In this document: positions 1 to 8,704 of the stretch, piece by piece
Layout of the letters: the number at the start of each line of letters is the position of its first letter
How positions within the stretch are numbered: position 1 is the stretch's first letter
Assembly (NCBI RefSeq): GCF_009695745.1
Contig: NZ_VUNH01000010.1
Span: 62,001 to 126,000 of the forward strand
From: Pyramidobacter porci
GTDB lineage: Bacteria; Synergistota; Synergistia; Synergistales; Dethiosulfovibrionaceae
DNA: 64,000 nt
Direction: 5' to 3'
Position numbers and translations under genes: made by a program
Notes under the pieces: model-generated
What the model was told of the DNA's origin: nothing
The model's database searches: none
What the model saw: the letters and a program-made list of their open reading frames with translations, nothing else

Positions 1-1407
1 TGCCAGCGAACCGTCAGCATAAACCATGCTCGACATCCAGTTGTTCTCCATCATGCCCCCGAGGATCGTTGAAAGGATCAGCGGCGCTTGGGGCAGGCCG
101 AACTTCCAGAACAGATAACCGATCACGCCAAAGAAGATCATGACGCCGATATGGAACGGGTTGTTCTGATACGCAAATGCTCCCGTGACGCACAGAACAA
201 GGACGCCGGCGGCAAGAATCTGCGGATTCAGCTTTAACACCTTCGTCGCAACGTGTTTGCAGAACTGAAGGCTCATCGGCAGCATAATAAGATTGGCAAG
301 AATGAAGCCCACGATGATCATGTAGCCCATATCGGCGTGTTCGCCAAAAAGCTCTGGCCCCGTTTGAAGACCCTGAATCGTTAAAGCGCCAAGGAACAGC
401 GCTGAGGTTCCGTTGCCGGGAATTCCCAGCGAAAGTAGGGGCACCATCGAGCTGGCCACGACGGCGTTGTTCGCCGATTCAGGAGCCGCGACGCCTTCGG
501 GCACGCCCGTGCCGAACGGAAGGTCGGGACGCGATTTTTTCGCCTGATCGTAGGCAAGGAAAATCGCCATCGTCATTCCGGCCCCGGGAATGACGCCGAG
601 GATATTCCCGATCGCGCTTGACCTGAGCCACGTGGGAAACAGGTGTTTGCACATTGCCCACGAAGGAACCGCGATTTTATCGTCTGTCACCGATTTTGCG
701 GCTTCCAAAGCAATCGCCGCTTCGGACTTTCCTTTGCCGACGGCATCGCAGATCTTCAGGATCGAGAAAATCCCAAACAGCCCGATCATTCTGGGGATCA
801 GAGGAATCCCGTCAAGCAGTGACGCATAGCCGAACGTATATCGGTCAAGCCCTGTCATGGGGCTCATGCCGATGCAGGCAAGCCAAAGGCCCAACGTCAT
901 CGATAGGAAGTTTTTCGCGATGTCTTTGCCTGCCATGCCGATAACGGTACTCATACCGAGAATGGCCAGCATAAAATATTCGGGAGGGCCAAAACGCAGC
1001 GCGAACGAGGCGAGGATCGGGGCAAAAAGCAGAAGGACAATGGCGGAGCTGATCCCGCCAAAGAACGAGCTGAACATGCAAAGGCTCAAAGCCCGTTTGC
1101 TGTATCCCTTCAGCGTCATCGGATACCCGTCCCATGCCGTTACCATTGCGGAAGCTGTGCCGGGAATCTCAAGCAGAACGGCGGGGATTGAACCACCGCA
1201 GGCCGAAGCCGTGTAAATGCCGACCAAAAGCGACAGGGCGACATGAGGATCCATTCCGAACGTTATCGGGATCAACACGGCGATGGTAATGCTGTCGTTT
1301 AATCCCGGCAGAGCGCCGACAACCAATCCGAGCGCAGTTCCTCCGATAAGAGCGAGGAGCACAAGCGGATTAAAAAACTGCTCTAACCCGAGCATTATAT
1401 TTTCCAT
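1..1407 (-). CDS. tctA: TTT system 1 large membrane subunit (TctA family), 3' end cut by window
   Basis: Large permease subunit of a tripartite tricarboxylate transporter, which imports organic acids delivered by a periplasmic receptor. I translated it by hand from ATG 1407 because the stop lies left of the window; about 469 residues are visible, against roughly 500 for the family. The N-terminal motif GALPGLN lies at residues 31-37, and further on are the usual IPGTASA and VIPGAGMT loops and long hydrophobic segments. It is the last visible gene of a leftward tctC-tctB-tctA set. It closely resembles TctA of system 2 (8705-10228), so the two probably share a recent ancestor. The substrate cannot be told. 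Confidence 0.93.
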   Translation of the reverse strand, partial: MENIMLGLEQFFNPLVLLALIGGTALGLVVGALPGLNDSITIAVLIPITFGMDPHVALSLLVGIYTASACGGSIPAVLLEIPGTASAMVTAWDGYPMTLKGYSKRALSLCMFSSFFGGISSAIVLLLFAPILASFALRFGPPEYFMLAILGMSTVIGMAGKDIAKNFLSMTLGLWLACIGMSPMTGLDRYTFGYASLLDGIPLIPRMIGLFGIFSILKICDAVGKGKSEAAIALEAAKSVTDDKIAVPSWAMCKHLFPTWLRSSAIGNILGVIPGAGMTMAIFLAYDQAKKSRPDLPFGTGVPEGVAAPESANNAVVASSMVPLLSLGIPGNGTSALFLGALTIQGLQTGPELFGEHADMGYMIIVGFILANLIMLPMSLQFCKHVATKVLKLNPQILAAGVLVLCVTGAFAYQNNPFHIGVMIFFGVIGYLFWKFGLPQAPLILSTILGGMMENNWMSSMVYADGSLA

Positions 1408-1489
1408 AAAATTTCTCCCTTACAGTTCAAACCGCGCTGAGATGCGCGTTAAGAGAAGGTTTCGGGCGCAAGGCCCGAAACCTCTTTTG

Positions 1490-1927
1490 TTAAAATTCAA
1501 AGAAAAGCATTGGCAGCGGAACGTTCAAAAGCACCTTGAACACGAAGAAGACCACTGCAGTAATGCTCACGGCCGAGATGAGGACAACGCCCCATCTTCT
1601 GTAGCCCAGCGTCACCATCGTGTAAATCGCGAGCACTGTCGTATCGATCACATAGCCTATTTTTTTAAGCATGAACACATAAAGCGACATGACCGCGACG
1701 GCTTCGATAACCTTCCACACGTTGCTGTTTTTGAATTTATTCACATGCTCAGATTTCGTAAGATCGAAATAAAGCTGAAACAGCGCAACACTTAACTGAA
1801 AGCCGCCCACCATCAAAGGGAACGTTCCTTCTTCAGAACCCATCTGATAAGCAGTAACTACGATCCAAATGCTGAAGATCACAAAAAAAACAGGCATTAT
1901 GAGGTTGATTGCTTTTTCCTTGCTCAA
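1490..1927 (-). CDS. tctB: TTT system 1 small membrane subunit (TctB family)
   Basis: Small four-helix membrane subunit of the same transporter, 145 residues, the usual size for TctB. The hydrophobic segments are evenly spaced and the C-terminus (NVPLPMLFFEF) has the conserved VPLP end also seen in the TctB at 10242. The start appears to be TTG at 1927, with AGGGGG a few bases upstream. It sits 34 bp downstream of tctC and 82 bp upstream of tctA. Confidence 0.9.
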   Translation of the reverse strand: MSKEKAINLIMPVFFVIFSIWIVVTAYQMGSEEGTFPLMVGGFQLSVALFQLYFDLTKSEHVNKFKNSNVWKVIEAVAVMSLYVFMLKKIGYVIDTTVLAIYTMVTLGYRRWGVVLISAVSITAVVFFVFKVLLNVPLPMLFFEF

Positions 1928-1961
1928 AAAAAATTCCCCCTCTGACAGTCAGCTTTCGGTT

Positions 1962-2936
1962 TTACTGTTTCTTGGTCAGCACGGGCTTTAAAGCTTTGAT
2001 CCCGTCGGCCGTAAAGTCGATATAAGCCTGATACTCAGCGGGGCTCTGAACGCCGGAAACCATTCCCGCTTTATCCATCATATCAACGTACTCCTGCGAA
2101 GAAGCGACTTTACGGAACTCTTCAACAAGATACTGATAAATGTCATCAGGAACGTCTTTTCTGCACGCGATGCCTCTGTTAGCGCCGTCGATCCAGCCCT
2201 TATAGCCCTGCTCAAGGAATGTGGGGACATCGGAAATCGACTTTTCGCGCTCAGCGGCCATAACGCCGATTCCGCGAACCTTGCCGCTGCGGATGGCGCT
2301 GGCAGCTTCGGAAACCGTCATATACGACACGTCGCAATGGCCGCCCATGAGCTGAGCCATCTGCATGGCCGCGCTGTTGCTGTGAATATAGGCGAACTTA
2401 AGATTCATCAGGCGAGCCATATTCAGTGCGCGAACGTGATGCCCCGAAGAATGGCCGGGCGTGGCGACTTTAATGGTTTGGGTCTTCGCGGCCTCAAGAA
2501 GCTCATTCAGGTTGTGATAGGGCGAATCCACGGGGACGGCAAGGAGCTCGGCGTCAGGATTGCAGCCGATGATCGGCTTAAAATCCTCATACGAATACTT
2601 CACGTTTTTCAGCAGAGAATTGTTAATACAGGAACTCGTATACAACATTACGGTGTAACCGTCAGGCTCGGCCGTTTTAGCCACATAGGTTTGGCCAATA
2701 ACGCCGCCGCCGCCCCCCATGTTCTCAACGATCAGCGAACGCCCGTCAAAATACTTTTTACCGGCGGCCGTCGAAAGAATGCGGGCCATGGTGTCGGTTC
2801 CGCCGCCGGCCGAGAACGGAACAACGATTCTGATGTCCTTTTGGGGGAACCCAGAGGACGTGGCAGCCACGGCGGCTGTCGCGACAAGGGCGCCAAGAAG
2901 CATTCCGAACAACGGTTTCACAGCAAACTTTTTCAT
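1962..2936 (-). CDS. tctC: TTT system 1 periplasmic receptor (TctC family)
   Basis: Extracytoplasmic solute receptor of the TTT transporter, 324 residues. There is a clear Sec signal peptide in the first ~25 residues, then the family fold with IVVPFSAGGGTD near residue 40 and VENMGGGGGVIGQ near residue 70, the loops that bind the carboxylate ligand. A good Shine-Dalgarno (AGGGAGG) precedes the ATG. It lies 23 bp downstream of the MalY-like gene, so the C-S lyase and the transporter are probably co-transcribed. It is strikingly similar to TctC of system 2. Confidence 0.94.
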   Translation of the reverse strand: MKKFAVKPLFGMLLGALVATAAVAATSSGFPQKDIRIVVPFSAGGGTDTMARILSTAAGKKYFDGRSLIVENMGGGGGVIGQTYVAKTAEPDGYTVMLYTSSCINNSLLKNVKYSYEDFKPIIGCNPDAELLAVPVDSPYHNLNELLEAAKTQTIKVATPGHSSGHHVRALNMARLMNLKFAYIHSNSAAMQMAQLMGGHCDVSYMTVSEAASAIRSGKVRGIGVMAAEREKSISDVPTFLEQGYKGWIDGANRGIACRKDVPDDIYQYLVEEFRKVASSQEYVDMMDKAGMVSGVQSPAEYQAYIDFTADGIKALKPVLTKKQ

Positions 2937-2959
2937 AACAAAAGCCTCCCTATAAAATG

Positions 2960-4141
2960 TTAACGGAACAGTTTTTGATACTCAACGTAAACCTGGTCCA
3001 GCCCTTTTTCAAGAGTAATGCGAGGGCAGCCAAAGTTCAGGCGCACAAATTTTTTGCCCTCGGGTCCGAATGAATCGCCGCGGTTAATGGCAACCTTGCA
3101 GCGGTTAATGAAGAAATCCGCCAGCGCATCGCCCTCCATGCCCGTTTCAGAGCAATCAAGCCAGGCAAGATACGTTGCCTCGGGATGTACCATTCTGATT
3201 TTGGGCATTTTTTCTTTTAAGAATTCCTCAATGTACAACACGTTGCCTTCGAGGTAAGCCAAGAGCTGTTCGAGGTAATCATCGCACTCGGTGTAAGCCG
3301 CAATGTACGCCGGAAGGGCAAAAATGTTCTGCTGGATCGCGCGGTTTCTCTTAAACTGCTTTTCCAGCTTAGCGCGAATTTCAGGATTGGGAACGACGAT
3401 CCCCGAGCCTCTTAATCCGGCGGTGTTAAAGGTTTTTGACGGCGCATAGCATGTAACCGTCATTTCCTCATAGCGCTTATCGAGAGAAGCCAGAGGTGTA
3501 TGCTTATGCCCGAACAGGATAAGGTCAGAATGAATTTCGTCGCTGACAAGGATAATGTGATGTTTGAGGCAAATTTCAGCGACTTTTTTCAGTTCTTCGA
3601 CGGTCCACACGCGCCCTGCTGGATTATGAGGGTTGCAGAAGAACATGAGTTTTGCCTTGGGGCTTGACGCGCGGCGCTCCAGATCGTCAAAATTAATCTC
3701 ATAGCGGCCGTTCTTATACAGGAGCCCGTTATCGCTGATGACGCGGCCCGTATCGCGCACGGCGTTTGCAAACTGCGGATACACCGGCTGCTGAATGACG
3801 ATTTCATCGCCCGGCTCGGAATAAATCTGCGCCATCGTATTCATCACGGGCACAACGCCGGTGGCAAACATAAGCCATTCGGGCTGAATCTCCCAGCCGT
3901 GGCGCCTTTTAACCCAGTCTACGGTAACTTTCTGGAACTCGGGAACTACGAACGTGTAGCCATAAATGGGATGCTGAGCGCGCTTCGCGACCGCGTCGAC
4001 AACAGGCTGCGGAGTCTGAAAATCCGTATCCGCCACCCACATGGGCAGCGCGTCCGGATTTCCCACGCGGGGGCCGACGTTATCCCATTTGGAACTCTGC
4101 GTTCCCCTGCGCTCGATCACTTTGTCAAAATCATATTTCAT
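2960..4141 (-). CDS. PLP-dependent C-S beta-lyase / aminotransferase (MalY/PatB family)
   Basis: A 393-residue fold-type I PLP enzyme of the MalY/PatB branch, whose members cleave cystathionine or cysteine conjugates to thiol, pyruvate and ammonia. The opening with KWD and LPMWVADTDF is diagnostic of the branch. The PLP-contacting CNPHNPAGR (169-177) and SDEIHSD (200-206) are present, and the Schiff-base lysine is K236 in APSKTFN. Its place between TAXI receptors and a TTT transporter suggests it acts on an imported sulfur compound or amino acid; that is inference. A regulatory side role as in E. coli MalY cannot be judged. Confidence 0.88.
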   Translation of the reverse strand: MKYDFDKVIERRGTQSSKWDNVGPRVGNPDALPMWVADTDFQTPQPVVDAVAKRAQHPIYGYTFVVPEFQKVTVDWVKRRHGWEIQPEWLMFATGVVPVMNTMAQIYSEPGDEIVIQQPVYPQFANAVRDTGRVISDNGLLYKNGRYEINFDDLERRASSPKAKLMFFCNPHNPAGRVWTVEELKKVAEICLKHHIILVSDEIHSDLILFGHKHTPLASLDKRYEEMTVTCYAPSKTFNTAGLRGSGIVVPNPEIRAKLEKQFKRNRAIQQNIFALPAYIAAYTECDDYLEQLLAYLEGNVLYIEEFLKEKMPKIRMVHPEATYLAWLDCSETGMEGDALADFFINRCKVAINRGDSFGPEGKKFVRLNFGCPRITLEKGLDQVYVEYQKLFR

Positions 4142-4210
4142 GTGCAGAAATCCGCTCCTCTTGATTTTTTTACAGAAAAACTGTCCCTTCTTAAAAGAAC
4201 GGGAAGCTCT

Positions 4211-5197
4211 TTAAATATAGCCTTTTTCTCTAAAATAACGCTCTGTTCCGGGGTGAAGCGGCGCAATCTGCGTGTCAATCGTATTACGCGCCGTAGCGCC
4301 TTTTACGCCGGCGAAAATCGTCGTCCATTCGTTATAATTCTCATCCAACGTTTTTGCGATTTCATAAGCAACTTCTTCCGGGAAATCTTCGGTAACGAGC
4401 AGTGCATACGGGCTGCCGATGCTGTGATAATCTTCCGTCTGGCCAATATAAGTTCCTGCAGGACGAACGGCAGGCGAAAGGTATGAATGAGTTTTCAGGA
4501 AAAGTTCTTTTTGTTCCTGACTGAATTCAATAAAGCGAGCGCCGCCGCGCATGGCAAAAATTTCCGTCACAGCGACGTGCGGATCGCACGCGCAAATCCA
4601 AAGGGAGTCAATATTGCCTGTTTTTAAAGCATCCATGCTCTCGGAAGGGGTCAAATATTGGAGATTGTAATATCCGTTATCGCGCCCCATCGCTTTAAGC
4701 AGATCGGCAACCAAAAGCTGACCTGAATTGCCTTTATTGCAGATAGAGACTTTTTTGCCTTTCAGGTCCTCAATCGTTTTATAGGGCGATCCGGCAGCGA
4801 CGATAACGCTTAATGTGCTGTTGGGAGAACCATATAATGTACGCAGTTGAGGGCAAGGCTTGATTTTTCCTGAGCCATGATAGTACTTATCAATGTATGC
4901 CGCTGATGCAACGCCAACCGGCAATTCTCCGGCTGCAACGCGAACCAGATTTTCGCCGCCGCCCGTAGTAATCTGCGGCGTCACGTTGATATTGGGATTT
5001 TTATCGCTGATCAATTTTGCGGCTGACGACACGTACATGTACGTCCATCCGCCGGTAGTTGTCGCCCCCATCATGATTTCGGCAACGCCATTAACCACGG
5101 GAATATTCTTCGATCCTTTAAATTCCATTGCGTTCGCCGAAGAAGCGGCGATAGACGCGATGCCTAAGACTGCGACCATTTCCTTGAAGAATTTCAT
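4211..5197 (-). CDS. TAXI-family TRAP solute receptor (downstream copy of a tandem pair)
   Basis: Periplasmic receptor of the TAXI class (328 residues), which normally works with a fused TRAP permease on small carboxylates or amino acids. It has a signal peptide (residues 1-23), the MMGATTTGG strand-loop, ITTGGGEN, and DLKGKKVSICNKG in the middle of the protein. It is plainly a tandem duplicate of the next gene upstream (5229-6200): the AVRPAGTY and HSIGSPYALLV blocks match almost residue for residue. No TRAP permease is adjacent. The start ATG 5197 follows GGGGGGAGA. Confidence 0.92.
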   Translation of the reverse strand: MKFFKEMVAVLGIASIAASSANAMEFKGSKNIPVVNGVAEIMMGATTTGGWTYMYVSSAAKLISDKNPNINVTPQITTGGGENLVRVAAGELPVGVASAAYIDKYYHGSGKIKPCPQLRTLYGSPNSTLSVIVAAGSPYKTIEDLKGKKVSICNKGNSGQLLVADLLKAMGRDNGYYNLQYLTPSESMDALKTGNIDSLWICACDPHVAVTEIFAMRGGARFIEFSQEQKELFLKTHSYLSPAVRPAGTYIGQTEDYHSIGSPYALLVTEDFPEEVAYEIAKTLDENYNEWTTIFAGVKGATARNTIDTQIAPLHPGTERYFREKGYI

Positions 5198-5228
5198 TTT
5201 TCTCCCCCCTTATTCTTTCAATAATGCC

Positions 5229-6200
5229 TTACTTCAGCAAACCCTTCTCTTTAGCATATTTCACAACGCCGGAGTGAAGCGGTGCATAGGCATTCTTAAC
5301 AGTCGCTTCAAGAGTGGAACCTTTTACGTTAGCAGCGATATTAACCCATTCGTCATAGTTCTCATCAAGGACTTTCGCGATCTGATAAGCAAGATCCTCG
5401 GGAAAATCTTTGTTAACGACAAGCACATACGGGCTGCCCACGCTGTGAAGATCTTTTGTCTGACCTTTGTACGTTCCGGCAGGGCGAACTGCGGGCTTCA
5501 GATACGGAATCTCCTTTAAAAGGGTATCAATGACTTCGGGTTCAAAATCAAGGAAACGGGCTCCGCCGGGCATGTTGAAAACTTCAGTCATAGCGGTATG
5601 AGGATCGGAAGTATTTGTGAAGAATCCGTCAATATTATGCGTTCTCATCGCGTCAAGGCTCTCGTTCATCGTCAGGAACTGGAGCTTATAATAATTGCCG
5701 TCCTTTCCCAAGGCTTTCAAGAACGCAGAGATAGAATCATACGCCGAACCACCTTTGTTTCCGATAGAAACCTTCTTGCCTTTAAGATCATTGATTGACT
5801 GATACGGAGAATCTTTATGCACAATCGCGCTGAAAATCGTCGACTTTGAGACCCAGATAGTTCTTAAGTTTTTATGAGCTTTAATTTTAGTTCCTGAAAT
5901 GCCATCATAGAAAGATTGGATAATATTGCTTCCAACAACGCCCATTGGCATTTCTCCGGCAACAATGCGGATAATGTTCTCGTTTCCACCCGTAGTAATT
6001 TGTGCGGTTATATTTACAGAAGGAACATATTTGTTAATGATCTGCGCTGCGGCGGCTCCCCAGATATACGTGAATCCGCCGGTCGTCGCGGTTCCCATCA
6101 TGAGTTCCCGTTTTTCCGCCGCTCCTGCATTTCCTCCAAAAGAGAACACCGAAGCAGCCATCAGGCACGCAGCAAACAGACACTTTCTCATTTTCTTCAT
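5229..6200 (-). CDS. TAXI-family TRAP solute receptor (upstream copy of a tandem pair)
   Basis: A 323-residue TAXI receptor with an Ala-rich signal peptide, a MMGTATTGG motif, ITTGGNEN, and DLKGKKVSIGNKG. It is the first gene of the leftward cluster that runs through the second receptor, the C-S lyase and TTT system 1; gaps are mostly below 70 bp. A strong Shine-Dalgarno (AGGAGGAG) precedes ATG 6200, and the AT-rich stretch 6240-6340 is the likely promoter region. The two receptors differ in several pocket residues (for example SICNKGNSG versus SIGNKGGSA), which suggests related but different ligands. Confidence 0.92.
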   Translation of the reverse strand: MKKMRKCLFAACLMAASVFSFGGNAGAAEKRELMMGTATTGGFTYIWGAAAAQIINKYVPSVNITAQITTGGNENIIRIVAGEMPMGVVGSNIIQSFYDGISGTKIKAHKNLRTIWVSKSTIFSAIVHKDSPYQSINDLKGKKVSIGNKGGSAYDSISAFLKALGKDGNYYKLQFLTMNESLDAMRTHNIDGFFTNTSDPHTAMTEVFNMPGGARFLDFEPEVIDTLLKEIPYLKPAVRPAGTYKGQTKDLHSVGSPYVLVVNKDFPEDLAYQIAKVLDENYDEWVNIAANVKGSTLEATVKNAYAPLHSGVVKYAKEKGLLK

Positions 6201-6345
6201 CGTTTTCTCCTCCTGTTATTCTGTTATTAAATAAGCAACGCAATTTTCCCATACTTAATTTTTAGCGTTAAAATACAGTTTTTAGGTTTGATTGTCCAAT
6301 ACTAAAAAGATAATATAGAAGATAGAGAAAAACTATCTTCGATTA

Positions 6346-7182
6346 GGCCTTGTTAAAAAACGTCAAAGTTGCCCCAATCGATCCAATCATTTAAACTTTC
6401 CCCATGGAAACGATAAAGATATGAACTAACCTCCAGCGAGTGGAATCGAATCAAGAGAATGTTGCCGCCAGAACACCCGAAATCAGGTCAACGCGGACGC
6501 ACGGCAAAATACGATAACCGTAGGATAAGCAGTGGAATTCTGTGGCTTACCGGAAGTGGAGCTCTATGGAGAGAACTTCCGGAGCGTTACGGCAAATGAC
6601 AGGTAGTCTCCGCACATTTCAGGCTGTGGAAACAGCGGGGAATATTCGAGGCAATCTTTGCTGCGTTAAGTGCCAATGCCGATATGGAAAATCTCTCTAT
6701 CGACTCGACGTCCTGCAAAGTACATCAAAGTGCCAACGACAAGGGGGAAACCCTCGGAAGGGGAAAGAAGGGGCTCAAGCGATCAGCATGTTCAGGGGCG
6801 GCAGGAATACGAAAATTCACGCAACAGGAGATGGTTGAGGCAATCCGCGCTAACACTCCTGCCCAGTCCAGGCAATGACCATGATTCCCGTCATGCCGTG
6901 TCCTTGCTCGGGCAAACGGAAATCAGAGTGAACAACATCATAACATCGTCGGCGATAAAGCTTACGGTTCGCAAGCCATCAGAGAGTACATTACTTCTCG
7001 GGAAGGGCTTGTTTGTAAGGAACGACACCTGGTCGAATGTTTCTTTCAGAAACTCAAATGGTTCTGTAGAATTTTCACCTGTTATGACGAACGTGACGCT
7101 TCGTTCTTCGCCTTTGTTCTTGTTGCTGCCAGTGTTATTTTATTGAAGCAGTATAAGTTAAAATATTTTTTAACAACTGCCC
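6346..7182 (+). mobile_element. Decayed IS5-family (IS427-like) insertion sequence
   Basis: The left end (6346 on, GGCCTTGTTAAAAAA) and the right end read on the other strand (from 7182, GGGCAGTTGTTAAAAAA) form imperfect terminal inverted repeats. Each is flanked by TA (6344-6345 and 7183-7184), fitting the short TA-containing targets of this group. Between them lies a transposase broken by frameshifts. At about 840 bp the element is near full IS length, so it inserted whole and decayed in place. Confidence 0.8.
6459..7170 (+). pseudogene. IS5-family transposase, frameshifted and internally deleted
   Basis: Transposase fragments can be read across several frames in order: LPPEHPKSGQRGRTAKYDNR then WRELPERYGK up to a stop; FRLWKQRGIFEAIFAAL into SIDSTSCKVHQ; RGGRNTKIHA; SPGNDHDS; GDKAYGSQAI; and KERHLVECFFQKLKW near the end. 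The DDE residues survive (D of SIDST, D of GDKAY, E of HLVE), but at least three frame changes break the chain. The block between GDKAY and KERHLVE is also too short, by about 25 residues against intact relatives as I remember them. It cannot make an active enzyme. Confidence 0.85.
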
Positions 7183-7215
7183 TAGCTCGGCTAAACAAAT
7201 CTTTGTTGCTCTTTA

Positions 7216-7373
7216 TACTATTTCTCAATTAAAATGCCGAACACAGAGGCGCTGCGAGGGAGATTCACAAAGTGAGCTGCGCAGACTACGCAGCAGTCGA
7301 GTATGTCCGAGCGACTAAACTTCCTCGCAGCGCCTTGCAAATCATGTTAGTGCTTTTTATCAAGAAATAGCAT
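7216..7373. repeat. Hairpin repeat family A, copy 1
   Basis: About 158 bp. The outer arms are ACTATTTCTCAATTAAAA (left) and CTTTTTATCAAGAAATAG (right), which are inverted to each other. Inside, GGCGCTGCGAGG and CCTCGCAGCGCC form a second inverted repeat around a 60-bp core. Two further copies lie at 19278-19435 and 24840-24991. It has no coding capacity and looks like a non-autonomous REP/MITE-type element. It lies between the IS remnant and the dehydratase gene, and nothing else is recognisable in 7183-7470. Confidence 0.85.
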
Positions 7374-7470
7374 TACATAAAAAATTATGTCGCTTGTTAT
7401 GCTTAGCATAACAAGCGACGCGTTTTTATCCAAATATTTTGAATCAAAGAAGATGGGGGTCTTTTGAGTT

Positions 7471-8673
7471 TTACAAGCCTCTCCAGAACTCGTCAACGCA
7501 ATCATGCATTAGGGCGGTATCAATCGCGTGCTGTGAAAGTTCCTGACCGATTCCGGGAATATTAGGAATTCCATAGCGACCGTTCTTCGGTTGATAATCA
7601 TATTCACACAGAACGGTCAGCGCCGGCTGTGTACTGCGAAAATGATGTTCGTGAATGCAGAAATTTGGGATCGCTGCTTCAAGTTGAAGCGCCGCCGCTG
7701 TAGAAATGGGAGAACCTGCGCAGTGGGCCTGAACCGTTGCGTCAAAAACCGCCGCCATATCGCAGATCTTCTTTCCTTCCGTTAAGCCGCCGCAGTTGCA
7801 GATATCAGGCTGAATAAGCTGAACAGCATCCTGCTTAAAGAAATTGTAAAATCCCCATGTGCCAAAAATACGCTCACCTGATGCAATCGGTGTATGGATT
7901 TTATTACGGATTACCTTGTGCATATCAGGATTCAGCGGAATTGCGGGTTCTTCATAAGCCATCACTTTGTATTTATCGCAAAGCTCTCCGAGCATAACGC
8001 CGCTGATCGCATCGGTGCGGCAATGATTCTCAACAATAATATCAAAGTCATAGCCAAGTTCCTTACGAATGGCACCCATGCGCTCGTCAATCATGTTAAT
8101 AAACGGACGCGTAAGGATTCCCTCTGCAACCGTCGTCGGAAGGCGTTTCGCGTCGCGGTCAAACTGCGTAAAGTCAATTTTTACGCAATCGTACCCCTGA
8201 GACAGAGCGTATTCGACAATTTTTACATAATCTTCTGTTTTGCCCCAAGGTCCGATTTTATCGTACCAGCCAAACTGGAGCTGCGAGGCATAGCAGCGTA
8301 CGTCATCGCGGCATTTTCCGCCTAGGAGCTGGTAGACAGGCACGCCCAGAGCTTTTCCTTTAATATCCCAAAGAGCGATATCAAGAGCGCTGATTCCCGC
8401 AAAAACAACCGGGCCGCCGCCCATTCCCCAGAAAGAACTCTTGAACAAACGGTGCCAGATTTGCTCCGTATTCATCGGATCCATTCCGATGATCAGCCTT
8501 GCAAGATCTTTAACCATTCCATAAGCTGCAGGAGCCCCCGTTCCTAAGGCAATGCCGGCTTCTCCATCGCCATAAAGCCCCTCATCGGTATGAACGCGGG
8601 TAATGATGGGACGGCGACTGGCTCTCTGAACTGTGGCATCGAGCATATAGACGTCAACTTTTGTGATCTTCAT
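7471..8673 (-). CDS. Enolase-superfamily sugar-acid dehydratase (mandelate racemase/GalD-like)
   Basis: A 400-residue mandelate racemase/muconate lactonising-type enzyme that abstracts the alpha-proton of a carboxylate; relatives dehydrate aldonates such as galactonate. The N-terminal capping domain is followed by the barrel with K165 in VKIDF, likely metal ligands E215 (VENH), E241 or E242 (YEEP) and E267 (SGER), and a catalytic-position H317 (VQAHCAG). It starts 31 bp after tctA of system 2, so it is probably the last gene of that operon. The imported substrate is then likely a hydroxy or sugar acid; the exact one is not predictable. Confidence 0.88.
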   Translation of the reverse strand: MKITKVDVYMLDATVQRASRRPIITRVHTDEGLYGDGEAGIALGTGAPAAYGMVKDLARLIIGMDPMNTEQIWHRLFKSSFWGMGGGPVVFAGISALDIALWDIKGKALGVPVYQLLGGKCRDDVRCYASQLQFGWYDKIGPWGKTEDYVKIVEYALSQGYDCVKIDFTQFDRDAKRLPTTVAEGILTRPFINMIDERMGAIRKELGYDFDIIVENHCRTDAISGVMLGELCDKYKVMAYEEPAIPLNPDMHKVIRNKIHTPIASGERIFGTWGFYNFFKQDAVQLIQPDICNCGGLTEGKKICDMAAVFDATVQAHCAGSPISTAAALQLEAAIPNFCIHEHHFRSTQPALTVLCEYDYQPKNGRYGIPNIPGIGQELSQHAIDTALMHDCVDEFWRGL

Positions 8674-8704
8674 AAAAACACTTCCTTGGAAATTTCTTCA
8701 GAAA

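Noticed and set aside
6346-7182. Active insertion sequence
   Set aside because: The transposase has several frame changes and an internal deletion.
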